Source of the DNA: Polaromonas glacialis
GTDB lineage: Bacteria; Pseudomonadota; Gammaproteobacteria; Burkholderiales; Burkholderiaceae_C
Length of the DNA stretch: 64,000 nt
Reading direction: 5' to 3'
Assembly: GCF_000709345.1 (NCBI RefSeq)
Contig: NZ_KL448323.1
Coordinates: 2,362,346-2,426,345 of the forward strand
Both the position numbers and the translations under genes were made by a program. Under the pieces are notes generated by a model, which made no database searches, was not told the origin of the DNA, and was given only the letters and a program-made list of their open reading frames with translations. Positions 45,428-52,636 of the stretch are shown here, in pieces (position 1 is the first letter of the stretch; each line of letters begins with the position of its first letter).

Positions 45428-45850
45428 TCAGGCACGACCGATGATGGAAGCGGTCGCCATCAGTTCTTCAAGCAGGGCCATGGATACCTTGCCAGAAGCT
45501 GCATAGGGATCAAGCTCGGCTTTCTCGGAGTATTTCAACAAGATGGAATGGTTCAGCTTGAGCAAATTGACCGTTCCCATGGTCCATCCGCCAAAGCGGC
45601 GCGCTGAAATTTCCTCAAAGTCCAGCAACACCACATCCTTGTGGCGCTGATCTTTCAGGATGTGTCCGTACAGTTCACTCACGGCCATGCGCCCGCCTTC
45701 GATGGCTTGCAGAAAAACGCCCCCACCGTAGCAAAGAATGCCGGTAATCCCCAGTGTCGGGTTGTACTGGCGGGAGTGCGCCAGGATGCTGGAGATGGTT
45801 TCGTCGCCGATATCCACAGCGCGACTCGCATAAAGCAAACGGACCAGCAT
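45428..45850 (-). CDS. BLUF-domain blue-light sensor
   Basis: A 140-residue protein, essentially one BLUF domain binding FAD. Key residues are the tyrosine in VRLLYASRAV (Y6), the asparagine and surrounding NPTLGITGILCYGG near 31-44, glutamine in FLQAIEGG near 48, and the tryptophan in GGWTMG near 92. The C-terminal 35 residues are probably the output helices. It starts only 4 bp after folE, so light sensing may be tied to pterin synthesis. AAGG lies upstream. Confidence 0.92.
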   Translation of the reverse strand: MLVRLLYASRAVDIGDETISSILAHSRQYNPTLGITGILCYGGGVFLQAIEGGRMAVSELYGHILKDQRHKDVVLLDFEEISARRFGGWTMGTVNLLKLNHSILLKYSEKAELDPYAASGKVSMALLEELMATASIIGRA

Positions 45851-45854
45851 GGGA

Positions 45855-46577
45855 TCAGCCTTTTCTTGGAATAAGCGCCAGAAATTCGCGGCGCAAGGTC
45901 GGGTCTTTAAGAAAGACACCGCGCATGACCGAATTGATCATTTTGCTGTCCATGTCCTTGACGCCACGCCACGCCATGCAGTAATGGCTTGCCTCCATGA
46001 CGATGGCCAGGCCGTCAGGCTGGGTTTTTTCCATGATCAGGTCAGCCAGTTGCACCACGGCTTCTTCCTGAATTTGCGGACGGCCCATGACCCATTCGGC
46101 CAGGCGCGCGTATTTAGACAAGCCAATCACGTTGGTATGTTCATTGGGCATGACACCAATCCATATCTTGCCGATAACCGGGCAAAAATGATGCGAACAG
46201 GCACTGCGCACGGTGATGGGCCCGACGATCATCAACTCGTTCAGGTGCTCGGCATTGGGAAACTCGGTGATGCTCGGCGCTGCCACGTAGCGCCCGTTGA
46301 AGACTTCGTTCAGGTACATCTTGGCAACCCGGCGTGCGGTGTTCCCCGTGTTGTGGTCACCGACGGTGTCGATCACCAGACTGTCCAGAACGCCCTGCAT
46401 CTTGACCTCCACCTCATCAAGCAGGCGCTCCAGTTCGCCAGGCTCGATGAAACTGGAGATGTTGTCATTGGCATGAAAGCGCTTGCGTGCCTGAACCAGG
46501 CGTTCGCGTATCTTGACGGAAACGGGCGTTCCTTCGTCTGTCACATCCTGGAGAGTCGTAGTAGTTTTCATAAGCAT
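45855..46577 (-). CDS. folE: GTP cyclohydrolase I
   Basis: A 240-residue FolE converting GTP to dihydroneopterin triphosphate, the first step to folate and pterins. The zinc-binding residues are in SACSHHFCPVIGKI and ASHYCMAWRGV, and TVGDHNTGNTARRVAKMY is conserved. It has an extended N-terminus (about 40 residues) relative to short forms. It is transcribed with the BLUF gene; nudB, the next folate step, is 1.5 kb away. Confidence 0.95.
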   Translation of the reverse strand: MLMKTTTTLQDVTDEGTPVSVKIRERLVQARKRFHANDNISSFIEPGELERLLDEVEVKMQGVLDSLVIDTVGDHNTGNTARRVAKMYLNEVFNGRYVAAPSITEFPNAEHLNELMIVGPITVRSACSHHFCPVIGKIWIGVMPNEHTNVIGLSKYARLAEWVMGRPQIQEEAVVQLADLIMEKTQPDGLAIVMEASHYCMAWRGVKDMDSKMINSVMRGVFLKDPTLRREFLALIPRKG

Positions 46578-46640
46578 GGCAGATATTACCAGCCCCCCTT
46601 AAACATGTCTTGAATGCAAAACAATAAGCTTTTTAGGCCT

Positions 46641-46690
46641 CCGCGCTTTACTGATAAGCGTTAATAGCTATGAATTAAATAGCAAATAGC
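46641..46690. repeat. Dispersed intergenic repeat, copy 8
   Basis: CGCGCTTTACTGATAAGCG followed by TAGCTATGAATTAAATAGCA repeats both halves of the 11313-11355 element. It lies upstream of folE and downstream of the cardiolipin synthase gene. Confidence 0.55.
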
Positions 46691-46730
46691 GTTTGCAACG
46701 CTGGTCAGGCGGGTCACTGGTTTTTTTATT

Positions 46731-47966
46731 TCAATAGCGCTGGCCCGTCAGCATCAAGGCCAGCCGCATCAAGGCATAAGCCATCCAGCCCTGGATACGC
46801 CGGCCCAGAGGACGCCGGCTGTACACGGCAGGGTCTATGCGCACTCCGTGGTGCGCGACCGCATCACGCAGGCAGGCGCTGAGTTCGCCGGCAAAGGCAC
46901 GGTCCTCGATCACCACGTTGGCTTCGCGGGCCAGCAGAAGGCTCAGCGGGTCAAGGTTGGACGAACCGACAGTCGCCCAGTGTCCGTCAACCACCGCCAC
47001 TTTGGCATGCAGAAAGCTGGTGGAGTATTCGTGAATCTCGACACCTGCGGCCAACAGGGCGCCATACACCGGCCGGGCGGCATGGTATTGCATGAAGTAT
47101 TCATACTTGCCCTGTAGCAGCAAGGTCACATGCACACCGCGCCTGGCGGTCTTCATCAGGGCGCGGCGCAACTTGCCGCCGGGCAAAAAATAAGCATTGG
47201 CAATGATGACCTCCTGGCGCGCCTTGCCAATGGCCTTGCGATAGGCTCTTTCGATGCTGTGGCGGTTTCGCAGGTTGTCGCGCAGCACCAGCGCTGCCTT
47301 GGGGCGTGAACTGCCCGCCAGGCCGGAGAGGCCGGAATCCACAGGCTGTGCCAGCAACTTTGCATCAGTCCGGCCACCGTAACCTGCCGCCTTGAATTTC
47401 TCCCAGGCTTCATTCAAATGCCTTTGCCGTGCGCTGTAGCCTGCCTGCACCCGCCACCACAACAGGGCCATGGCATCGGTGGCCTCGGCCGCCAAGGGTC
47501 CGGTCAGGGTCACTGCAAAATCAAAGCGCGGCGCCTCCAGTTTTCCATGGTTTGGGTCGTAAAAATCGTCCAGCACGTTGATGCCGCCGCAAAAAACAAT
47601 CCGCTCGTCCACCACGCACAGCTTGCGGTGCAGCCTGCGCCAGCGCTCGGGCACCAGAAATCCAAAGCTTGATCCCACAGGCGAATACGCACACCACTGA
47701 ACACCTGAACTGGAAAACTTTTGCTGCCAATCAGCGGGCAATGGCCCGGTACCGACCGCATCCACCAACACCTGAACCGTCACACCACGTTGGGCCGCCC
47801 GGACCAGGGCATCGGCCACAACAGCCCCGGACCCATGAAAATCAAAAATATAGGTTTCAAGCTGTATCCATTTGGCAGCACCGTCGAAGGCCTGGATAAG
47901 CGCGGGAAACAATGCCTGACCACCTTGAAGCAGTTGAAGTGTTTCGGGTTTGGTGGAATAGGTCAT
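46731..47966 (-). CDS. Cardiolipin synthase, phospholipase D family
   Basis: A 411-residue protein with two HKD motifs, HRKLCVVD at residues 113-120 and HAKVAVVD at 320-327, each followed by the usual GG or GSSN segment. It joins phosphatidylglycerols to cardiolipin or swaps head groups. The absence of N-terminal membrane helices and the length are closest to the ClsB (YbhO) type. The C-terminus has a short hydrophobic segment. Confidence 0.9.
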   Translation of the reverse strand: MTYSTKPETLQLLQGGQALFPALIQAFDGAAKWIQLETYIFDFHGSGAVVADALVRAAQRGVTVQVLVDAVGTGPLPADWQQKFSSSGVQWCAYSPVGSSFGFLVPERWRRLHRKLCVVDERIVFCGGINVLDDFYDPNHGKLEAPRFDFAVTLTGPLAAEATDAMALLWWRVQAGYSARQRHLNEAWEKFKAAGYGGRTDAKLLAQPVDSGLSGLAGSSRPKAALVLRDNLRNRHSIERAYRKAIGKARQEVIIANAYFLPGGKLRRALMKTARRGVHVTLLLQGKYEYFMQYHAARPVYGALLAAGVEIHEYSTSFLHAKVAVVDGHWATVGSSNLDPLSLLLAREANVVIEDRAFAGELSACLRDAVAHHGVRIDPAVYSRRPLGRRIQGWMAYALMRLALMLTGQRY

Positions 47967-48110
47967 CAGTCGATGAACGAAGTTGTGGACAAATCTTCAA
48001 ATCCCTGAGGGAGCAGCAAATCGATTGACATCAGACCATTGGAACCCAGAAGCCCGGGGGTTACCAGCAACGTTAACGGTTTGGGAATTTACCGACGCGG
48101 CCACAGCCAT

Positions 48111-48578
48111 TCAATCGACTGAATCCATGAACCTTGGCAACAACAAGATCGCCTCGGCATTGGAGGGGGAAAAGCATTTTTCCGCAGCCTTCTGATGCGC
48201 CAGCCATTGCGAAGCCGTATGTTCCCGAGGACTGAGCCTGACTGCATAGCGTTCAGGCACGCACAGGCCGAAGACATGCTCGGTATTGCGTGTCACGCCG
48301 GGCGCATAGCGATGGCGCCAAGCCGGATAGATGTCGTAAACGTTCGAAATGCACCAGTCGCGCATTTGGGCCGGCGTGGCAACAATTCCGGTTTCTTCTT
48401 CAACCTCACGCCGCGCCGTTTCCAGCAACGACTCGTCTGGCGTGTCTTTTGAACCGGTAACGCTCTGCCAGAAACCTGGATGGTCAGCGCGTTCGATCAG
48501 CAGCACATCGAGCCGCGCCGTGTAAATGATGACCAGGACCGACTCTGGAATTTTGAATGCGGCAGTGTTTGGATCCAT
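48111..48578 (-). CDS. nudB: Dihydroneopterin triphosphate diphosphatase (Nudix)
   Basis: A 155-residue Nudix hydrolase. The Nudix box GSKDTPDESLLETARREVEE followed by ETG is intact (about residues 42-65). FWQSVTGSKD, WCISNVYDIYPAWRHRYAPG and NTEHVFGL match the NudB type, which removes pyrophosphate from dihydroneopterin triphosphate after FolE. It supports the folate theme with folE and pabB. The tRNA-end repeat of the island lies 158 bp upstream. Confidence 0.9.
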   Translation of the reverse strand: MDPNTAAFKIPESVLVIIYTARLDVLLIERADHPGFWQSVTGSKDTPDESLLETARREVEEETGIVATPAQMRDWCISNVYDIYPAWRHRYAPGVTRNTEHVFGLCVPERYAVRLSPREHTASQWLAHQKAAEKCFSPSNAEAILLLPRFMDSVD

Positions 48579-48735
48579 GGTCGATTATTGCGGCCTGATT
48601 GGCGGTGGTCGCACAACCCAATAATCCCTCAATCGCGTTGACTTGCCATGCTTCAGGAAGTGAGGGCCGCGCAGATCGCCAGATCAATGCACCGCAAGCG
48701 CTGACGTGCCAAAAGCCTGTTCGGAAGGCTCGAAT
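48579..48735. other. Chromosomal flank left of the island
   Basis: This stretch shows no gene. On the minus strand, AGCCT and AGGCT (48730-48726 and 48718-48714) followed by TTTT form a weak hairpin, likely the original terminator of the CAU tRNA gene before the island separated it from the gene. Confidence 0.45.
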
Positions 48736-48798
48736 TTTCCATATCTAGCGTGGTAGGGCGTCACGGACTTGAACCGTGGACCAAAGGATTATGAGTCC
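48736..48798. repeat. Left attachment repeat, 3' fragment of the CAU tRNA gene
   Basis: Bases 48751-48798 are identical to the 3' 48 bases of the tRNA at 56020-56067, and 48736-48746 extend the match beyond the tRNA end. The fragment stops within the anticodon-stem region, so it cannot make a tRNA. It marks the far end of the island. Confidence 0.9.
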
Positions 48799-48926
48799 CA
48801 CCTAATCCATATTTGTCTATGTTGATAGATGTAGATATAATCAATACAAATCAACAACTTACGCCGCTTTACTGGACAGTTATCCGGTTTGAGTGTTGAT
48901 TGAAATAGGTCAATATTCGGCAAATA

Positions 48927-48963
48927 GTCTTACATCCGCCCTTACATCCTGGCGATGTAAGAC
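48927..48963. promoter_or_regulatory. Left arm-type integrase sites (putative)
   Basis: A 22 bp sequence, GTCTTACATCCGCCCTTACA plus TC (48927-48948), recurs exactly at 55941-55962 near the other end. A third, inverted GATGTAAGAC (48954-48963) completes three TTACATC cores here. Their location just before int suggests arm-binding sites and possible int autoregulation. Confidence 0.6.
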
Positions 48964-48980
48964 GGGCAAGGGAATCAAAC

Positions 48981-50306
48981 ATGGCAAAGATTGCATTCAC
49001 CGCTGGCCGGGTTGCTGGGTTCAAGTGCCCTCCCGACAAGAAACAGGCTTTTCTGTGGGACGTGACCGCGCCGGGGCTGGGCTTGCGTGCTACCCCTGCC
49101 GGAAAACCTGCTTATGTGTTCCAGAGCGTGTATCAGGGTAAAGACGTTCGTCTGACCATTGGAAGCCCTGCCGCCTGGAGCATCCCCGACGCGCAAGCCA
49201 AAGCCCGCGAACTGCAACGCCTGATAGATGAAGGCCACGACCCCAGAGGTTTGAAGCGTGACGCCCTGGCCGCACAAGCTGAAAAGCAGAGCGCCGCCGC
49301 TGCCGCGCAAGTCCAAGCCGCCGCCCATGCCCTGACCACGGGCGAAGTATGGGCCGTGTATCTGACCGAACGCCGCCCGCATTGGGGGGCTTTGCACTAT
49401 GCCGACCATATCCGTTTGGCAAAGGCCGGGGGCTTGCCTGCAAACCGTGGAACCCGTGGCCGTGGCGTGACCATTGCCGGGCCGCTTTACCCCTTGATGG
49501 CGCTGCCCTTGCGCGACCTTGTCGCCCCCACAATCGAAGCATGGGCCGCCCATGAAGCCAAGACACGCGCAAGTGCCGCCCGGCTGGCGTGGCGCTGCCT
49601 GAAGGTGTTTCTAGGCTGGTGCTCAGAACAGCCCGCCTATGCTGACCTGCTGCCCGCAAAGAACCCAGCCAAGACAACGCGAAGCCGCGAAGCATTGGGC
49701 AAGGCTGGCGTTAAACAGGATGCCTTGATGCGGGAACAGTTGACCGTCTGGTTTGACGCCGTGCAACGTATCGGCAACCCGGTAACAGCCGCTTACCTGC
49801 AAACCCTGCTGCTGACTGGCGCAAGGCCGGGCGAAGTGCTGGGGCTGCGCTGGGACGACATAAACAACAAATGGAAGGGCTTGACCATCCGCGACAAGGT
49901 GGAAGGCGAGCGGGTGATTCCGTTGACGCCTTATGTCTCGCACCTGCTGGCCGCCCTGCCCCGCCGTAATGAGTTTGTCTTTTCGGGTGCTGCTGGTGCC
50001 ATGAGCAAGCCCCATAAACCCCATTCAATCGCCTGCACCGTGGCCGGAATTGACGGCCTGACGCTTCATGGGTTGCGCCGTTCGTTCAAGAGCCTGACAG
50101 AGTGGCTTGAGGTGCCCGCTGGCGTGGTGGCGCAAGTGATGGGACACAAGCCCAGCGCGACGGCTGAAAAGCATTACACCGTGCGCCCGCTTGACCTGCT
50201 GCGCGTGCATCACGAAAAAATTGAAGCGTGGATTCTGGAGCAGGCCGGGGTGAAGTTTGACGCCCTGGCCGCGCCCGGTGCGCTTCGCGTGGTGCAAGCC
50301 GCGTAA
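48981..50306 (+). CDS. int: Tyrosine recombinase/integrase
   Basis: A 441-residue integrase. An N-terminal DUF4102-like arm-binding region (residues 1-100, FLWDVTAPGLGLRATPAGK, DAQAKARELQRLIDEGHDPR) precedes a core-binding and catalytic domain. The catalytic residues are the first Arg in LLLTGARPGEVLGLRW, HGLRR near 356, and the GHK plus Tyr in VMGHKPSATAEKHYTVR near 382-398. AAGGGAA marks the start. It should mediate recombination at the tRNA repeat. Confidence 0.95.
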   Translation: MAKIAFTAGRVAGFKCPPDKKQAFLWDVTAPGLGLRATPAGKPAYVFQSVYQGKDVRLTIGSPAAWSIPDAQAKARELQRLIDEGHDPRGLKRDALAAQAEKQSAAAAAQVQAAAHALTTGEVWAVYLTERRPHWGALHYADHIRLAKAGGLPANRGTRGRGVTIAGPLYPLMALPLRDLVAPTIEAWAAHEAKTRASAARLAWRCLKVFLGWCSEQPAYADLLPAKNPAKTTRSREALGKAGVKQDALMREQLTVWFDAVQRIGNPVTAAYLQTLLLTGARPGEVLGLRWDDINNKWKGLTIRDKVEGERVIPLTPYVSHLLAALPRRNEFVFSGAAGAMSKPHKPHSIACTVAGIDGLTLHGLRRSFKSLTEWLEVPAGVVAQVMGHKPSATAEKHYTVRPLDLLRVHHEKIEAWILEQAGVKFDALAAPGALRVVQAA

Positions 50307-50316
50307 TACAGTTTTT

Positions 50317-50388
50317 GCCCCTGCCTAGCCTGCGCTTAATTACCGCTGGCGAAAAGTCGGAACCTTCACCGACAGGCAGGGGCTTTTT
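50317..50388 (+). terminator. Terminator after int
   Basis: GCCCCTGCCT (50317-50326) pairs perfectly with AGGCAGGGGC (50374-50383), followed by TTTTTAA. The 47 nt between the arms could form a further small hairpin. Confidence 0.65.
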
Positions 50389-50417
50389 AATGAAGTGACG
50401 CCTTGAAGGGGGTGCCA

Positions 50418-51440
50418 ATGACCAATGAAGAACTCAATCAAGCCTATGCTGAACAATTAGCGAATAGACGCGCTGCAAATTGCTTCGACATACATGAGGC
50501 CGCCCAAGCGATAGCCCTTCAATTGGGGCTCAATGAATACCGCACAGAAAAGCTACGCGATGACATGGGACAAGCTGCGTTTGATGGTGCATTGACGGTG
50601 CGAAGCCCAGGCGGGCACGACCAATACGCGCCCACAAGCCCGCCAAAGACGACCTACGGTTTTGACTCCCTGACAACGCCGGATGATGTCAACCAATGGG
50701 CAACCGAACGACGGTTTACATGGCGCTGGTTATCAGAGCCCAAGGACGAGGCTTCAAGTCCCGCCAGCGATTCCGAGTCTTTCCCGTGGCCGCGAGTGAT
50801 GCACGGGCAAAGGGTTTGGAGGCTATCGGAAGCAATCGACGAAATAGCGCGTGTTTTGGAGTGGCACAGTTCCCAGCGCGACCGACTCATGGCCCAAGCC
50901 GTCAAGGATGCAACCGCTGGCGTGCTGGTGCTGCGTGACCTGTATGCAGGCGGCATCATGAAACGAGGAAGCCATATGTCCGAACTGTTGGACCATGTAT
51001 TTAGCAGGGATATGAACGCTTGGCTTGATTTGATTGGTGCGCCGTTTCCTTATCGGCTGCCTGACGCCGAACCCGCGCAAGAGTCCCAAGCCACGACACC
51101 CAGCCCCGCGCCAGTGGTGGCCGATGAAATCGCCTTCGACATGATGGCAACCCGACAAGGGTTGATTAATGCCTTTGGTAGCTTCACCGGCATGAGCATG
51201 ACATGGTTTGTCAATCTGAACGACAGCCCCAAATTGAAAGCCGCACGCAAGTACACCGGGCAAGGTGGTAGACATAGTGCAGAGCCGTTATTTTGTCCGT
51301 ATGAGGTCATGCTGTGGCTGGCAGACCCCAGGCAAAAAAAGAGCAAGCCCTTAAACGACACGACAGCATGGCGACTACTGAAAAGCCATTTTCCGAAGGT
51401 TTACAACCTACATTCGATAGGAGACCCGAACGCCGATTGA
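50418..51440 (+). CDS. Hypothetical island protein
   Basis: A 340-residue protein I do not recognise. The N-terminal 60 residues are helical and polar. The C-terminal part (residues 235-330, LINAFGSFTGMSMTWFVNLN and WRLLKSHFPKVYNL) is globular with conserved-looking aromatic residues. There are no membrane segments. GAAGGGGG lies before ATG 50418. Base composition looks lower in GC than the neighbouring chromosomal genes, in keeping with acquired DNA. It is the largest unknown gene in the island. Confidence 0.75.
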   Translation: MTNEELNQAYAEQLANRRAANCFDIHEAAQAIALQLGLNEYRTEKLRDDMGQAAFDGALTVRSPGGHDQYAPTSPPKTTYGFDSLTTPDDVNQWATERRFTWRWLSEPKDEASSPASDSESFPWPRVMHGQRVWRLSEAIDEIARVLEWHSSQRDRLMAQAVKDATAGVLVLRDLYAGGIMKRGSHMSELLDHVFSRDMNAWLDLIGAPFPYRLPDAEPAQESQATTPSPAPVVADEIAFDMMATRQGLINAFGSFTGMSMTWFVNLNDSPKLKAARKYTGQGGRHSAEPLFCPYEVMLWLADPRQKKSKPLNDTTAWRLLKSHFPKVYNLHSIGDPNAD

Positions 51441-51542
51441 CCGGGGCAAATCAGCATATTGGCCGGGGTTAACGCCCCACTTTGGCCGGGGTTTGAGAGT
51501 GAAATTCGACGGGGGTAATCAGGCGCAAGTTACCCCGCCGTC
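51437..51542. promoter_or_regulatory. Iteron-like array before the replication operon
   Basis: Four related sites, TTGACCGGGG (51437), TTGGCCGGGG (51459), TTGGCCGGGG (51482) and TCGACGGGGG (51506), are spaced 22-24 bp apart. They are followed by an imperfect inverted repeat GACGGGGGTAA / TTACCCCGCCGTC (to 51542). The spacing is that of iterons or tandem operators on one DNA face. Confidence 0.55.
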
Positions 51543-51553
51543 GCAATTCAACC

Positions 51554-51799
51554 ATGTTCAACAAACGCGAAAGCGAAAACATGGCAACGCATCAAGCCCC
51601 ACAACAGTTCCCGCCGTTGGAACTTGTCACTAAACCCAACGTAGACACCGCCGCCGCGGCCTACTACTTCACCCGCCAGCAACAGACCTTGAGAGGCTGG
51701 GCCTGCCATGAGAACGGGCCTATTCGGCCACTTCGCATCAATGGCCGCCTTGCCTGGCCTGTCTCTGAACTGCGCCGCGTGCTGGGGGTGCCAGCATGA
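51554..51799 (+). CDS. Small AlpA/excisionase-like DNA-binding protein
   Basis: An 81-residue protein, or 72 residues if it starts at ATG 51581. Residues VDTAAAAYYFTRQQQTLRGW followed by ENGPIRPLRINGRLAWPVSE have the winged helix-turn-helix pattern of AlpA/Xis-like proteins commonly found before replication genes on integrative elements. It could control excision or the operon through the adjacent CCGGGG array. Its stop overlaps the next start. Confidence 0.75.
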   Translation: MFNKRESENMATHQAPQQFPPLELVTKPNVDTAAAAYYFTRQQQTLRGWACHENGPIRPLRINGRLAWPVSELRRVLGVPA

Positions 51800-52197
51800 G
51801 CCGCACCGTTTACAGCCATCCTGACGGCTTCACCCTGGCCTTCAATGACGACGCCCTGACCGCAACCGACGATGACGGCAAAGCCGTTTTGCTGCCTATT
51901 GGCCCGATTGGCTTGGCGGAATTGGGCAATACCTTGCTGGCGCTGGCCGCCGAACAAGAGGACAAATTCACTTCAGAGCGTGCCGGTGCTGCGATGGGCA
52001 ACGACCTGATTAATGAACTGCTGGCCGTGCGTGGCGAGCCCCAGCGCGAAGCATTCCGCGCCATTCACGACAAGCTCTATGCCCTGTCCCAGTTGGAACC
52101 GTTTGATGCTGCTGCCGGTGGCTTCGCTGGTGCTGTGGTGGACGTGCTGCAAATCGGCATTGCCAACATCCCCACGTTCGAGGGGGATGAAGAATGA
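51796..52197 (+). CDS. Hypothetical island protein
   Basis: A 133-residue acidic protein with no family I can name. The N-terminal third looks like short beta-strands (VYSHPDGFTLAFNDDAL), and the remainder is helical. ATGA overlaps at both ends place it firmly in the five-gene operon between the AlpA-like gene and the 37-residue ORF, suggesting a role linked to replication or its control. Confidence 0.75.
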   Translation: MSRTVYSHPDGFTLAFNDDALTATDDDGKAVLLPIGPIGLAELGNTLLALAAEQEDKFTSERAGAAMGNDLINELLAVRGEPQREAFRAIHDKLYALSQLEPFDAAAGGFAGAVVDVLQIGIANIPTFEGDEE

Positions 52198-52307
52198 CCG
52201 CCCGTCTTTATGCGCTGGCGTGGCGCGTCCTGCCTTACGTCTGCTGCCTGCCTGCCGGTGCAACGCTGGGTTTTCTACTGCTGCAATTTTTCGGGAGTGC
52301 CAAATGA
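52194..52307 (+). CDS. Tiny membrane protein, 37 residues
   Basis: A 37-residue ORF coupled by ATGA overlaps to the genes on both sides, which argues that it is translated. Residues 8-33 are hydrophobic (WRVLPYVCCLPAGATLGFLL) with a central proline and glycine, fitting one membrane helix with positively charged ends. Tiny membrane proteins in phage-like elements can act as holins, toxins or exclusion factors, but nothing here is specific. Confidence 0.6.
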   Translation: MTARLYALAWRVLPYVCCLPAGATLGFLLLQFFGSAK

Positions 52308-52636
52308 AAACGCCCGAAACCACAAAAGCAGAATCGAGCGCCCCAAGCAAGCGCAAGTTTACCGGAACCGACAACCCGCGCCAGTTGCGCGCCCTGGCCG
52401 TGCTGCTGCGCCGCCCCGTATCGCGTGAGGAGCTTGACCATATCGCGGGATGCTCCAACGGGCCGGAGCTGGTGGCAGAGCTGCGCCGCCGTGGGCTTGA
52501 GGTGCCCTGCGAGCGCATCCGTTTTATTGACCGGGACGGCTGCGCCTGCCGCCCTGGTGTTTACAACCTGACCATTGCCGACCGCCGCAAGATTTACGCA
52601 TGGATGGAAAAGCGTGGGAGTGCTGCCCATGCTTAA
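52304..52636 (+). CDS. Winged-helix-type protein of the replication operon
   Basis: A 110-residue protein with a helix-turn-helix-like core: LRALAVLLRRPVSREELDHI, then GPELVAELRRRGLEVPC and a beta-hairpin around YNLTIADRRKIYAW. Similar small proteins precede phage primases and may load or regulate them. GGGAG lies before the ATG, and its end overlaps the start of the primase-helicase gene. Confidence 0.75.
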   Translation: MKTPETTKAESSAPSKRKFTGTDNPRQLRALAVLLRRPVSREELDHIAGCSNGPELVAELRRRGLEVPCERIRFIDRDGCACRPGVYNLTIADRRKIYAWMEKRGSAAHA

